Origin: Microbacterium sp. RURRCA19A
GTDB lineage: Bacteria; Actinomycetota; Actinomycetes; Actinomycetales; Microbacteriaceae
Direction of reading: 5' to 3'
NCBI RefSeq assembly: GCF_900156455.1
Contig: NZ_FTNQ01000003.1
Location: 62,001 to 126,000 of the forward strand
DNA: 64,000 nt
How positions within the stretch are numbered: position 1 is the first letter of the stretch; every line of letters begins with the position of its first letter. Shown one piece after another: positions 10,399-18,861 of this stretch. The translations under genes were made by a program, and so were the position numbers. The notes under the pieces were generated by a model that saw nothing but the letters and a program-made list of their open reading frames with translations, had not been told where the DNA came from and made no database searches.

Positions 10399-11979
10399 AT
10401 GCGATCGATGGTCCCCCTTTCTTTCGAGACCGACCCGTGGCGCGCCCTCCTCTCGCGGGATGACATCCGCATGGTGGACGGCATCCTGCACGTCGTCGAC
10501 GACACCCGCACCCCCGCCGACGCCGAGCGCGACGACCTGCTCACGGTCGCCGCCGCGATCGAGGCGGCAGGTGTTCCGGTCATGCTCGTGCGGGATGCCA
10601 ACCGCCGACCCAAGATCGTCGTCGACACCGCGCACGCCGACGTCGCCCTGGCGGCTCTGCGCGATCCCGACCTCGGCCCCGTCTACCTGAAGGCGCGGGG
10701 CGAGGAGCCGGTTCCCGCGCACAGCGTGGTCCCGAGCCGCAACGCGGTGGAGGCGTACGCGGTCTTCCGCCCGCGCACCTCGTCCGAGGGCTCCTACCGC
10801 TACGGCGCCGCGCTGGCGCCGCGTCTGGAGCTGTGGCGGTTCGGAACCGAGACCATCGAGGCCCCGCGCCCGAGCGCTCTGACCCGCCGGAAGTTCGCCA
10901 CGGCCGACCTGGACGTGGTGGAGGTCGAGCGCTACGGCCGTCGGTGGCGCAGCGTGGCGGGCATGTTCGATCCGCACCCGAACGAGTTCACAGAAGACGT
11001 CGACATGGTCTTCTCCTGGGTGGACGGGTCCTCCAGCGAGTTCCAGCGTCAGCGCGCCGCGCGCATGAAGGGGTACGTCGTCGGCGACGGCGATGACAAC
11101 GCGGCTCGCTACCGTCAGGTCGACGAGCTGCGCTACGCCCTGCGCAGCGTCCACATGTACGCCCCGTGGGTGCGTCGCATCTTCATCGCCACGGACTCTC
11201 CGACGCCCGAATGGCTGGCCGATCACCCAAAGGTCACCATCGTGCGGAGCGAGGAGTTCTTCGCCGACCCGTCGGTCCTCCCCACGCACAACTCGCACGC
11301 GGTCGAGGCGCAGCTGCACCGCATCCCCGGCCTCGCCGAGCATTTCCTCTACAGCAACGACGACATGTTCTTCGGCCGTCCGGTCACCCCGGAGCTCTTC
11401 TTCAGCGGAGCCGGGATCAGTCGGTTCGTCGAGAGCGGCATCCGGATCGGCAGCGGCGCCGCGCACGTCGGCCGCTCCGGCCACGACAACGGGCTGCGCG
11501 TGAACCGTGCGCTGCTCGAGGAGAGGTTCGGACGCGTCATCACGCTCGATCTCGAGCACTGCGCGACGCCGCTGCGGCGTTCGGTGGCGTACGAACTGGA
11601 GCGCGAATTCGCGGAGGACTACGCCCGCACGGCGGCGAGCCGCTTCCGTTCGGCGACCGACATCTCGGTCACCAACAGCCTGTACCACTACTACGCGCTG
11701 GCCACCGGGCGGGCCGTCATCACGACCGAGCCGCGGACGCGCTACGTCCAGACCACGCAGTTGGACTCGCTCCGTCGCATGGAGCGTCTCGTCACCGGCC
11801 GCGACACCGACATGTTCTGCCTCAACGACGGCAGTGTGCCCGAGATCCCCGAGGAGGTGCGGGTGCCCGCGCTGCGCGCGTGCCTCGAACGGTACTTCCC
11901 GGTGACCGCGCCGTGGGAGAAGGAACCCGTCAGCGCAGGATCGGCAGCGGCGTCGTCGGCGGTGACACCCGCCCGCTGA
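10399..11979 (+). CDS. Stealth-family sugar-phosphate transferase
   Basis: A 526-residue protein with all four Stealth conserved regions. CR1 is [16 protein letters not shown] (about 206-221). CR2 is [20 protein letters not shown] followed by [14 protein letters not shown]3 is [16 protein letters not shown] with [12 protein letters not shown]4 is CLNDGS near residue 475. Stealth proteins transfer hexose-1-phosphate from nucleotide sugars during capsule or exopolysaccharide assembly. No signal peptide or membrane helix is seen. The strong site GAGGAGG lies 8 bp before the ATG. It is inserted against the direction of the rsmA-ispE block, and its last 50 bases overlap the convergent phosphoesterase. 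No capsule cluster is next to it. Confidence 0.92.
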   Translation: MRSMVPLSFETDPWRALLSRDDIRMVDGILHVVDDTRTPADAERDDLLTVAAAIEAAGVPVMLVRDANRRPKIVVDTAHADVALAALRDPDLGPVYLKARGEEPVPAHSVVPSRNAVEAYAVFRPRTSSEGSYRYGAALAPRLELWRFGTETIEAPRPSALTRRKFATADLDVVEVERYGRRWRSVAGMFDPHPNEFTEDVDMVFSWVDGSSSEFQRQRAARMKGYVVGDGDDNAARYRQVDELRYALRSVHMYAPWVRRIFIATDSPTPEWLADHPKVTIVRSEEFFADPSVLPTHNSHAVEAQLHRIPGLAEHFLYSNDDMFFGRPVTPELFFSGAGISRFVESGIRIGSGAAHVGRSGHDNGLRVNRALLEERFGRVITLDLEHCATPLRRSVAYELEREFAEDYARTAASRFRSATDISVTNSLYHYYALATGRAVITTEPRTRYVQTTQLDSLRRMERLVTGRDTDMFCLNDGSVPEIPEEVRVPALRACLERYFPVTAPWEKEPVSAGSAAASSAVTPAR

Positions 11980-12865
11980 GTTCGCTCGCGGTCGGCACGG
12001 CGATGCCGGCCGATCGGAGCCGCTCCTGCGACTCGGCGGCGTCGACGTACTGGAGGACCTCCGCCGCGCCGACCGGCACGACCGAGTGCACGACCGTCTC
12101 GTCGTACACGTGCACGAGGTTGAACCCTTGCGCACCGTCCTGGGGCCGCGTGCCGCCGACGGGCACCATGAGATCCTGCGTGTAGCAGGTCGCCGAAGCC
12201 ACCGACACGGGGATCCCGGCGAACGTGGCGAACGTCGAGTAGTGCAGGTGCCCGGCGAGGATCGTGCGCACGTCGGTGCCCCGGAGCACGGCCGCGAGGC
12301 TGCGCTGATCGCGCAGTTCGACGGTGGCGGCGAGGTCGAGCACGCTCGGGACCGGCGGGTGGTGCATCGCGAGGATCGTGCCGAGCGGGGCGGGGACCGA
12401 CAGCACGTCGGCGAGCCATTCGCGCTGCGCGGCGGTGGTCTCGCCGTGGTGGAAGCCGGGGACGGTGGTGTCGAGCGTCACGATGCGGAGGCCGTTGAGC
12501 TCGTCGACGCGATCCACGGGCGCGTCGGGGTGCCCGTGCTCACCCGGGAGCAGATGGTGTCGGAACGTCGCGCGGTCGTCGTGGTTGCCCATGACCCAGA
12601 TGACCGGGGCACCCAGACGTGCCGCCGCGGGCTCGACGATGGCGCGCACGCGGGCGTAGGCGTCGTCCTCCCCGAAGTCGGCGAGGTCGCCCGTGAAGAT
12701 GAGACCGTCGGGACGGATGCCGGATGCCTCGATCGCCTCGACCGCCTGCGCGAGGTGCGCCTCGGAGTCGACGCGGTCGTACAGCGGGGCACCGCCGGCA
12801 CGCAGGTGGGTGTCGCTCAGGTGCAGCAGCACGCGTTCGGCACGCGGGTATTCGGCGTAGCGCAT
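11930..12865 (-). CDS. calcineurin-like metallophosphoesterase (CpdA-like)
   Basis: A 311-residue metallophosphoesterase with metal-ligand motifs [10 protein letters not shown] (14-23), [30 protein letters not shown] and [13 protein letters not shown], all intact. The arrangement resembles cAMP phosphodiesterase CpdA and Icc. There is no signal peptide, so it is cytosolic. cAMP as substrate is inferred from similarity only. The 3' end overlaps the Stealth gene tail-to-tail by 50 bases, which may limit co-expression. Confidence 0.88.
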   Translation of the reverse strand: MRYAEYPRAERVLLHLSDTHLRAGGAPLYDRVDSEAHLAQAVEAIEASGIRPDGLIFTGDLADFGEDDAYARVRAIVEPAAARLGAPVIWVMGNHDDRATFRHHLLPGEHGHPDAPVDRVDELNGLRIVTLDTTVPGFHHGETTAAQREWLADVLSVPAPLGTILAMHHPPVPSVLDLAATVELRDQRSLAAVLRGTDVRTILAGHLHYSTFATFAGIPVSVASATCYTQDLMVPVGGTRPQDGAQGFNLVHVYDETVVHSVVPVGAAEVLQYVDAAESQERLRSAGIAVPTASELSGRVSPPTTPLPILR

Positions 12866-12938
12866 CTCGTTCCCTTCGGGTCGTCGGGTGCGACCTCTGA
12901 CCGGCGTGATGCTCCCGGTTGGGCTGAAATGTTACCGG

Positions 12939-12955
12939 CATGTTTCGAGAACATG
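12939..12955. promoter_or_regulatory. 17-base inverted repeat upstream of the phosphoesterase
   Basis: CATGTT-TCGAG-AACATG lies 74 bp upstream of the leftward phosphoesterase start, in a gap containing no gene. It is a possible operator. No regulator can be assigned. Confidence 0.35.
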
Positions 12956-13066
12956 TGATGAACACGGCAAGAAGTTACGTCGCCGCGATCCGCACGAGGC
13001 GCCGAGAATCGTCGCCTGAGCCCCGCTGAGAAGCGACAGATCAGGGCGACTCGCGCAACGAGAGGG

Positions 13067-13906
13067 TCAGCCGCGGGCGATGCGCGCGAAGTCGTCGATC
13101 GACAGCTGCTCGCCGCGGAGCGTCGGGTCGATCCCCGCCGCCTCCAGAGCCTCGGATGCTGCGGCGGCGGACCCGCCGAGGACGCTCGACAGCGCCTGCC
13201 GCAGCATCTTGCGGCGCTGCTGGAAGGCGGCATCCACGATCGCGAAGGTGCGGCGCCGGAGTTCTTCGTCGCCGCGGGGCTCGGCATCCCGTTCGAATCC
13301 GACCAGGACGCTGTCGACGTTCGGCACGGGCCAGAACACCTGGCGCGAGACCGTTCCGGCCAGGCGCCACGGGCCGTACCACGCGGCTTTGACGCTCGGA
13401 GCGCCGTACACCTTCGACCCGGGAGGGGCGGCGAGGCGCTCGCCCACCTCGGCCTGGACCATGACGACGCCGCGCTGCAGGAACGGGAACGTCTCGAGGA
13501 AGTGCAGCAGGACGGGAACCGACACGTTGTACGGCAGGTTGGCGACCAGCACCTCGGGAGCGCCGGGCAGCTCGCGCACCTGCAGGGCGTCGGCGTCGAT
13601 CACGCTCAGCCGATCCGCCGGAACGCCGTGGGCGGCCGCGGTCTCCGGCAGGCGCGCCGCGAGTCGGTGGTCGATCTCGACGGCGAGCACGGAGGCGCCC
13701 GTCTCGAGGATCGCCAAGGTCAGCGATCCGAGCCCCGGCCCGATCTCGACCACACGATCGGATGCCACGACCTTCGCCGCCTGGACGATCTTGCGGACCG
13801 TGTTGGCGTCGACGACGAAGTTCTGGCCCAGCTTCTTGGTCGGTGTGACGTCGAGGTCGGCGGCGAGCCGGCGGATCTCGGAGGCACCGAGCAGCGAAAC
13901 GGGCAT
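13067..13906 (-). CDS. rsmA: 16S rRNA (adenine1518-N6/adenine1519-N6)-dimethyltransferase
   Basis: Also called KsgA; dimethylates two adjacent adenines in the 3' helix of 16S rRNA during 30S maturation. The 279-residue protein has the N-terminal KKLGQNFVVD, SAM motif I VVEIGPGLGSLTLAIL, the acidic strand VLAVEIDHRLAA, and the catalytic motif IV VANLPYNVSVPVL. The C-terminal part PNVDSVLVGF..R is also typical. ATG 13906 gives the standard N-terminus; longer in-frame starts lack homology. It diverges from the sugar transporter over 67 bp. Confidence 0.95.
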   Translation of the reverse strand: MPVSLLGASEIRRLAADLDVTPTKKLGQNFVVDANTVRKIVQAAKVVASDRVVEIGPGLGSLTLAILETGASVLAVEIDHRLAARLPETAAAHGVPADRLSVIDADALQVRELPGAPEVLVANLPYNVSVPVLLHFLETFPFLQRGVVMVQAEVGERLAAPPGSKVYGAPSVKAAWYGPWRLAGTVSRQVFWPVPNVDSVLVGFERDAEPRGDEELRRRTFAIVDAAFQQRRKMLRQALSSVLGGSAAAASEALEAAGIDPTLRGEQLSIDDFARIARG

Positions 13907-13961
13907 TGTTCCACTGTAACCAGGGCGACCGCCAGCCGCCGCCTGCCGGGACCGGCGGGAG

Positions 13962-13967
13962 TAGCGT
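13962..13967 (+). promoter_or_regulatory. -10 element TAGCGT, leaderless promoter of the sugar transporter
   Basis: TAGCGT, six bases, then GTG at 13974. The transcription start would fall at the start codon. No ribosome-binding site lies before the GTG. Confidence 0.5.
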
Positions 13968-13973
13968 GGATGG

Positions 13974-15428
13974 GTGAGCCAGACGCAGTCGATTCCCGCC
14001 AACGCCTTCACCCTCCGCGGCCCCTACGGGCGACGAGCGGTCGGTCTGTCCCTCGCCGCGGCGGTCGGCGGCTTCCTCTTCGGATTCGACTCGTCCGTCA
14101 TCAACGGAGCAGTGGATGCCGTCCAGGGCAACTTCGAGCTGAGCCAGGTCCTCACCGGTTTCGTCGTCGCCGTCGCCCTGCTCGGGTGCGCGGTGGGTGC
14201 CGTGATCGCCGGCGCGCTGTCGGACCGCTGGGGCCGATTGAAGGTCATGCTGCTGGGCGCCGTGCTGTTCTTCGTCTCGTCGATCGGTGCCGCCCTGACC
14301 TTCAGCGTCCCCGATCTCATCCTGTGGCGCGTGCTGAGCGGCCTCGGGATCGGCATCGCCTCGGTCGTCGCCCCGGCCTACATCGCGGAGGTCGCCCCGC
14401 GCCAGATCCGCGGCTCGCTCGCCTCGCTGCAGCAGCTCGCGATCACGCTCGGCATCTTCGGGGCGCTGCTCTCCGACGCCCTCCTCGCCACCTCCGCCGG
14501 CGGGGCGGCGAACCAGCTGTGGCTGGGCATGGAGGCCTGGCGCTGGATGTTCCTCGTCGGCGTCGTCCCCGCCGCCGTCTACGGCATCCTCTCGTTCACC
14601 GTTCCCGAGTCTCCCCGGTACCTGCTCGCGAAGGGACGCACGGACGAGGCGCGCGCGATCTTCTCGCGCCTCGTGCCGCCGGCCGACCTCGACAAGACCA
14701 TGAACGAGCTCTCCAGCGCCATCGAGGCCGACCGGAAGAACAAGAACGTGTCCCTGCGGGGGCCGGTGCTCGGACTCCAGGGAATCGTCTGGACCGGCAT
14801 CCTGCTCTCCATGTTCCAGCAGTTCGTGGGCATCAACGTGATCTTCTACTACTCCACGACGCTGTGGAAGGCCGTCGGGTTCGACGAGAGCAACTCGCTG
14901 CTGATCTCGGTGATCACCTCGGTGACCAACGTCGTGGTCACGTTCGTCGCGATCTTCCTGGTCGACCGGGTCGGCCGGAAGCCCATCCTGCTGACCGGTT
15001 CGGTCCTGATGACGGTGTCGCTGGCCGCGATGGCACTGTCGTTCACCTTCGCCCAGGGAAGCGGCGACGACGTCGCGCTCCCCGCTCCGTGGGGTGGGAT
15101 CGCCCTCGTCGCCGCCAACATCTTCGTCATCGGCTTCGGCGCCTCGTGGGGTCCGCTGGTGTGGGTGCTGCTCGGCGAGATCTTCCCCAGCCGCATCCGC
15201 GGCAAGGCCCTCGGCGTCGCCGCCGGTGCGCAGTGGATCGCCAACTTCGCGATCACCGTGTCGTTCCCCGCGATGGCCGGCTGGTCGCTCCCGCTCACCT
15301 ACGGCATGTACGCGCTGTTCGCGGCACTGTCGTTCCTGTACGTCGCGTTGCGCATCCCGGAGACGAAGGGCATGGAACTCGAGCAGACCGAGACGCTCTT
15401 CGTCCGCAAGGACAAGAGCAAGGCCTGA
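13974..15428 (+). CDS. MFS sugar porter (sugar:H+ symporter)
   Basis: A 484-residue, 12-helix major facilitator of the sugar porter family. Signatures are GFLFGFDSSVINGAV in helix 1, DRWGRLK after helix 2, PESPRYLLAKGR after helix 6, QQFVGINVIFYYS in helix 7, DRVGRKP and EIFPSRIRGKALG. These match the XylE/AraE/GalP group, so a pentose or hexose is the likely substrate, taken up with protons. It is followed by a strong terminator. It occupies the tatD-rsmA interval, where many actinobacteria carry an rpf-type gene. Confidence 0.93.
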   Translation: MSQTQSIPANAFTLRGPYGRRAVGLSLAAAVGGFLFGFDSSVINGAVDAVQGNFELSQVLTGFVVAVALLGCAVGAVIAGALSDRWGRLKVMLLGAVLFFVSSIGAALTFSVPDLILWRVLSGLGIGIASVVAPAYIAEVAPRQIRGSLASLQQLAITLGIFGALLSDALLATSAGGAANQLWLGMEAWRWMFLVGVVPAAVYGILSFTVPESPRYLLAKGRTDEARAIFSRLVPPADLDKTMNELSSAIEADRKNKNVSLRGPVLGLQGIVWTGILLSMFQQFVGINVIFYYSTTLWKAVGFDESNSLLISVITSVTNVVVTFVAIFLVDRVGRKPILLTGSVLMTVSLAAMALSFTFAQGSGDDVALPAPWGGIALVAANIFVIGFGASWGPLVWVLLGEIFPSRIRGKALGVAAGAQWIANFAITVSFPAMAGWSLPLTYGMYALFAALSFLYVALRIPETKGMELEQTETLFVRKDKSKA

Positions 15429-15434
15429 GGACGG

Positions 15435-15470
15435 ACGGAGGCCGGCACCCTGCGGGGTGCCGGCCTCCGT
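15435..15470. terminator. perfect 16-bp terminator hairpin
   Basis: Arms 15435-15450 and 15455-15470 (ACGGAGGCCGGCACCC and its exact complement) flank a TGCG loop. It sits between the convergent ends of the sugar transporter and tatD, so it probably works both ways. Confidence 0.88.
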
Positions 15471-15482
15471 CGTATCCGCGGG

Positions 15483-16400
15483 TCAGAACTCTCCGTAGAC
15501 CTCGAGGGTGTTCGCGGCGACCTGGGCGGCGAGCTCGTCGGCATCCGTTCCGAGTTCCGCCGCCAGGAAGCGGAGCGTCACCGGAATGAGGTACGGCGCG
15601 TTGGGGCGGCCGCGGTACGGCGCGGGCGTCAGGAACGGGGCGTCGGTCTCGACGAGGATCCGCTCGCGCGGGGTCACGGCGAGGGCGTCGCGCAGGTTCT
15701 GGGCGTTCTTGAACGTGACGTTCCCCGCGAAGGAGAGGTAGTACCCGCGGTCGGCGGCGATGCGCGCCATGTCGGCGTCGCCGGAGAAGCAGTGGAACAC
15801 CGTCCTCTCGGGGGCGCCGACACGCTCGAGCGTCTCGAGCACGGCGTCGTGGGCGTCGCGATCGTGGATCTGCATCGCGATGCCGTGCTTCTTCGCCAGG
15901 GCGATGTGCGCTTCGAACGAGTACCGCTGGGCCGGGATGCCGTCGGCCTCGGTCCGGAAGAAGTCCAGGCCCGTCTCGCCGATGGCCCGCACGCGCGGTT
16001 CGGCCGCGAGCTCGTCGATGACCGCGATCGCGGCATCCAGCTCGCCGGCGACGGCGTACGCGGGGGCCTCGTTCGGATGGATCGCGACGGCGGCGAGCAC
16101 GCGCGGGTGGGTCGCCGCCGCCCACGCGGACCACCGGGAGGAGTCGACGTCTCCCCCGGCCTGGACGACGCCGTGCACGCCGACGGCCAGCGCGCGTTCG
16201 AGCTGCTCGTCGAGCGAGAGACCGGTCTCGCCGTCCTCGATCTCGAGGTGCGTGTGGTTGTCGTAGACGGGGATGCCGAGCGGCTCGGGTGCGGGCGGGT
16301 AGCTCACGTCGCGGCGGCCATCGGCGGACCGCTCGCGCACGTACTGGCTGGGATCGCCGCCCTCGATCGTGCCGCGGGGACGCTCGACGGGCGTGCTCAT
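15483..16400 (-). CDS. tatD: TatD-family metal-dependent deoxyribonuclease
   Basis: A 305-residue TIM-barrel hydrolase of the TatD family, a 3'-5' DNase. Metal ligands are visible in YDNHTHLEIED (about residues 46-56), IGETGLDFFR, MQIHDRDAHDAV, FHCFSGDADMA and LVETDAPFLTP. Compared with most TatD proteins it has an N-terminal extension of about 40 polar residues, if ATG 16400 is right. That ATG overlaps the metG stop (TCAT, 16397-16400), so the two are translationally coupled. metG-tatD is a standard actinobacterial pair. Confidence 0.93.
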   Translation of the reverse strand: MSTPVERPRGTIEGGDPSQYVRERSADGRRDVSYPPAPEPLGIPVYDNHTHLEIEDGETGLSLDEQLERALAVGVHGVVQAGGDVDSSRWSAWAAATHPRVLAAVAIHPNEAPAYAVAGELDAAIAVIDELAAEPRVRAIGETGLDFFRTEADGIPAQRYSFEAHIALAKKHGIAMQIHDRDAHDAVLETLERVGAPERTVFHCFSGDADMARIAADRGYYLSFAGNVTFKNAQNLRDALAVTPRERILVETDAPFLTPAPYRGRPNAPYLIPVTLRFLAAELGTDADELAAQVAANTLEVYGEF

Positions 16401-17971
16401 GCCTGCTCGACGCGTGGGAACAGCGGCGACAGGCCGTTCACCGACGTGCCGGGGCGCAGCACGCCCCATGCGCCGGCCTCGCGGAGCGGCTGGTCCTGCA
16501 GACGTCCGATGCTCTCGGCGGCGCCCAGCGCGACCCAGAGCTTCTCGGTCGCGACCGGCATGACCGGCGACAGCAGCACCGCGAGGGCGCGCAGCCCCTC
16601 GGCGGCCGTGTACAGGACGGTGCCGAGACGCTCGCGCTGCGCGTCATCCTTCGCGAGGGCCCACGGCTCGTTCTCGGTGATGTACTGGTTCAGCGCGTCG
16701 ACGATCGTCCAGATCGCGTCGATCGCCTCGTCGATGCGGAACCGCTCGATGGCCGCGTCGGCGTTCGTCGCGGCATCCGCCACCGTCTTCTGGATCGCGA
16801 GGTCGGCCTCGGTGTACTCCCCCGCCGGCGGCACGATCCCTTCGAAGTACCGCTCGATCATCGCGATCGACCGGGATGCCAGGTTTCCGAAGCCGTTGGC
16901 GAGTTCGGCCTGGTAGCGGGCCGAGAGGTCTTCCCACGAGAACGACCCGTCCTGGCCGAACGCGATCGCGGAGAGGAAGTAGAAGCGGTACGCGTCGGAG
17001 CCGAAGACGTCGGTGATCTCGGTGGGCGCGATACCGGTGAGCTTCGACTTCGACATCTTCTCGCCGCCGACCAGCAGCCAGCCGTGCGCGAAGACGCCGC
17101 GGGGCACCTCGAGCCCCGCCGCCATCAGCATCGCGGGCCAGATCACGGCGTGGAAACGGAGGATGTCCTTGCCCACCACGTGGTACGCCGGCCAGCGGCG
17201 CGCGAACTCCTCGGGGTCGCTGCCGTAGCCGACCGCCGTGGCGTAGTTCAGCAGCGCGTCCACCCACACGTAGATGACGTGCGAGTCGTCCCACGGCACC
17301 TGGATGCCCCAGTCGAACGTCGACCGCGAGATCGACAGGTCTTTGAGCCCGTTCTTCACGAACGACACGACCTCGTTGCGCGCCGAGTCGGGGCGCACGA
17401 AGTCGGGCACCGAGCGGTAGAGCTCGAGCAGCGGCTCCTGGAACTCGCTGAGCTTGAAGAAGTAGTTCTTCTCCTGCAGCAGCTCGAGGGGCTTGGAGTG
17501 GATCGCGCAGACCTTGAGACCCTCGAACGGGCCCGTGCCGTCGACGATCTCGGCCTCGGTCTTGAACTCCTCACAACCGACGCAGTACAGCGCCTCGAAC
17601 TCGCCCGCGTAGATGTACCCGCGGTCGTACAGCGCCTGCACGAACTTCTCGACGCGTTCCTCGTGGCGCGGCTGGCTCGTGCGGATGAAGTCGTCGTTGG
17701 CGACGTCGAGGGTCTTCAGCAGCGGGAACCACGACTCGCTCACGAGCTTGTCGACCCACTCCTGCGGGGTGTGGTTGTTCGCGGCGGCGGCGCGCATCAT
17801 CTTCTGGCCGTGCTCGTCGGTGCCCGTCAGCATCCAGGTGTCGTCGCCGGACTGCCGGTGCCACCGCGCGAGCGCGTCCACCGCCACCGTCGTGTAGCCG
17901 TGCCCGATGTGGGGCACGTCGCTGGGGTAGTAGATCGGCGTGGTGATGTAGAACGAACGGCCGGAAGTCAC
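16397..17971 (-). CDS. metG: methionyl-tRNA synthetase
   Basis: Charges tRNA-Met. The 524-residue class I synthetase has the HIGH motif as PHIGHGYT (about 20-27), the zinc-knuckle region YCVGCEEF followed by CAIH (a C-x2-C...C-x2-H set), and KMSKSKLTG near residue 309. The anticodon-binding helical domain follows (about 370-510). There is no C-terminal Trbp111-type dimerisation domain. Start GTG 17971 (TSGRSFYITTPIYYPS) gives the exact family N-terminus. It is coupled to tatD by a 4-bp overlap. Confidence 0.95.
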   Translation of the reverse strand: MTSGRSFYITTPIYYPSDVPHIGHGYTTVAVDALARWHRQSGDDTWMLTGTDEHGQKMMRAAAANNHTPQEWVDKLVSESWFPLLKTLDVANDDFIRTSQPRHEERVEKFVQALYDRGYIYAGEFEALYCVGCEEFKTEAEIVDGTGPFEGLKVCAIHSKPLELLQEKNYFFKLSEFQEPLLELYRSVPDFVRPDSARNEVVSFVKNGLKDLSISRSTFDWGIQVPWDDSHVIYVWVDALLNYATAVGYGSDPEEFARRWPAYHVVGKDILRFHAVIWPAMLMAAGLEVPRGVFAHGWLLVGGEKMSKSKLTGIAPTEITDVFGSDAYRFYFLSAIAFGQDGSFSWEDLSARYQAELANGFGNLASRSIAMIERYFEGIVPPAGEYTEADLAIQKTVADAATNADAAIERFRIDEAIDAIWTIVDALNQYITENEPWALAKDDAQRERLGTVLYTAAEGLRALAVLLSPVMPVATEKLWVALGAAESIGRLQDQPLREAGAWGVLRPGTSVNGLSPLFPRVEQA

Positions 17972-18019
17972 CCCAGGATTCTACGGGGGTGACGCCGGGG
18001 CGCCGGTCGGTGTGACGCG

Positions 18020-18838
18020 TCAGCGCTTGACCGCGAGCGCGGCCTGGTACAGCTCGCGCAAGGAGTGCCCGGTGAGGGAGGCGACCTCGGCGGCGGCCTC
18101 CTTGAGCCGCGCGCCGTCGCGCACCAGTTCGAGCACCTGGGTCACGGCATCCGGGAACACCACCTCACGTGCCGACGCGCCGCCGACGACGATCGCGATC
18201 TCGCCGCGCACGCCCTCGGCCGCCCAGGTGGCGAGCTCCGCCAGGCTGCCGCGCCGAACCTCTTCGTGGAGCTTCGTCAGCTCGCGGCACACGGCGGCGG
18301 GGCGGTCGGCGCCGAACGCCGCGGCGAGGTCGTCGAGAGTGGATGCCAACCGCGACGGCGACTCGAAGAACACCAGGGTGCGGGTCTCGGCGGCGAGCTC
18401 GGCGAAGGCCCGCCGACGCTCGCCGGGCTTGCGACGCGGGAAGCCCTCGAAGGCGAAACGGTCGGTCGGGAGCCCGGCGACGGCCAGGGCGGCCACGACG
18501 GCGCTCGGGCCGGGAATCGCGGTGACCGTGACGCCCGCCGCCGCCGCGGCGGCGACGAGCCCGTAGCCGGGGTCGCTGACGGTCGGCATCCCGGCGTCGC
18601 TCAGCACGAGGAGGTCGTCCTCGCGCGCGAGTTCGACGAGTTCGGCGGCCCGTTCCTTCTCGTTGTGGTCGTGCAGCGCGATCAGACGCGGCCGGTTCTC
18701 GACGCCGAGTCCGGCGAGCAGGCGCTGCGTGGTGCGGGTGTCCTCGGCGGCGACCACCGTGGCGTTCTCGAGCGCCTCGACGAGCCGTCGCGAGGCATCG
18801 CCCAGGTTGCCGATGGGGGTCGCCGCGAGGATGATCAC
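18020..18838 (-). CDS. rsmI: 16S rRNA (cytidine1402-2'-O)-methyltransferase
   Basis: Methylates the 2'-hydroxyl of C1402 in the ribosomal decoding centre, using SAM. The 272-residue tetrapyrrole-methylase-fold protein starts at GTG with IILAATPIGNLGDAS. It shows EDTRTTQRLL, LVLSDAGMPTVSDPGYGLV and GPSAVVAALAVAGLPTDRFAFEGFPRRK, all characteristic of RsmI. It diverges from pmt across 23 bp. The rsmI/pmt divergent pair next to metG is a conserved actinobacterial arrangement. Confidence 0.95.
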   Translation of the reverse strand: MIILAATPIGNLGDASRRLVEALENATVVAAEDTRTTQRLLAGLGVENRPRLIALHDHNEKERAAELVELAREDDLLVLSDAGMPTVSDPGYGLVAAAAAAGVTVTAIPGPSAVVAALAVAGLPTDRFAFEGFPRRKPGERRRAFAELAAETRTLVFFESPSRLASTLDDLAAAFGADRPAAVCRELTKLHEEVRRGSLAELATWAAEGVRGEIAIVVGGASAREVVFPDAVTQVLELVRDGARLKEAAAEVASLTGHSLRELYQAALAVKR

Positions 18839-18848
18839 CGCCCCACCT

Positions 18849-18854
18849 TATGCT
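18849..18854 (+). promoter_or_regulatory. -10 element TATGCT, leaderless promoter of pmt
   Basis: TATGCT is followed by seven bases and GTG 18862. The ATG inside this hexamer (18850) is also in frame but would be part of the promoter, so GTG 18862 is preferred. Confidence 0.65.
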
Positions 18855-18861
18855 GGGGGCC

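Noticed and set aside
12960..13060. Another long hairpin in the gap between rsmA and the phosphoesterase
   Set aside because: Only short blocks (GTCGCC...TGA with their complements) pair and the arms need gaps, so it does not reach the quality of the other palindromes.
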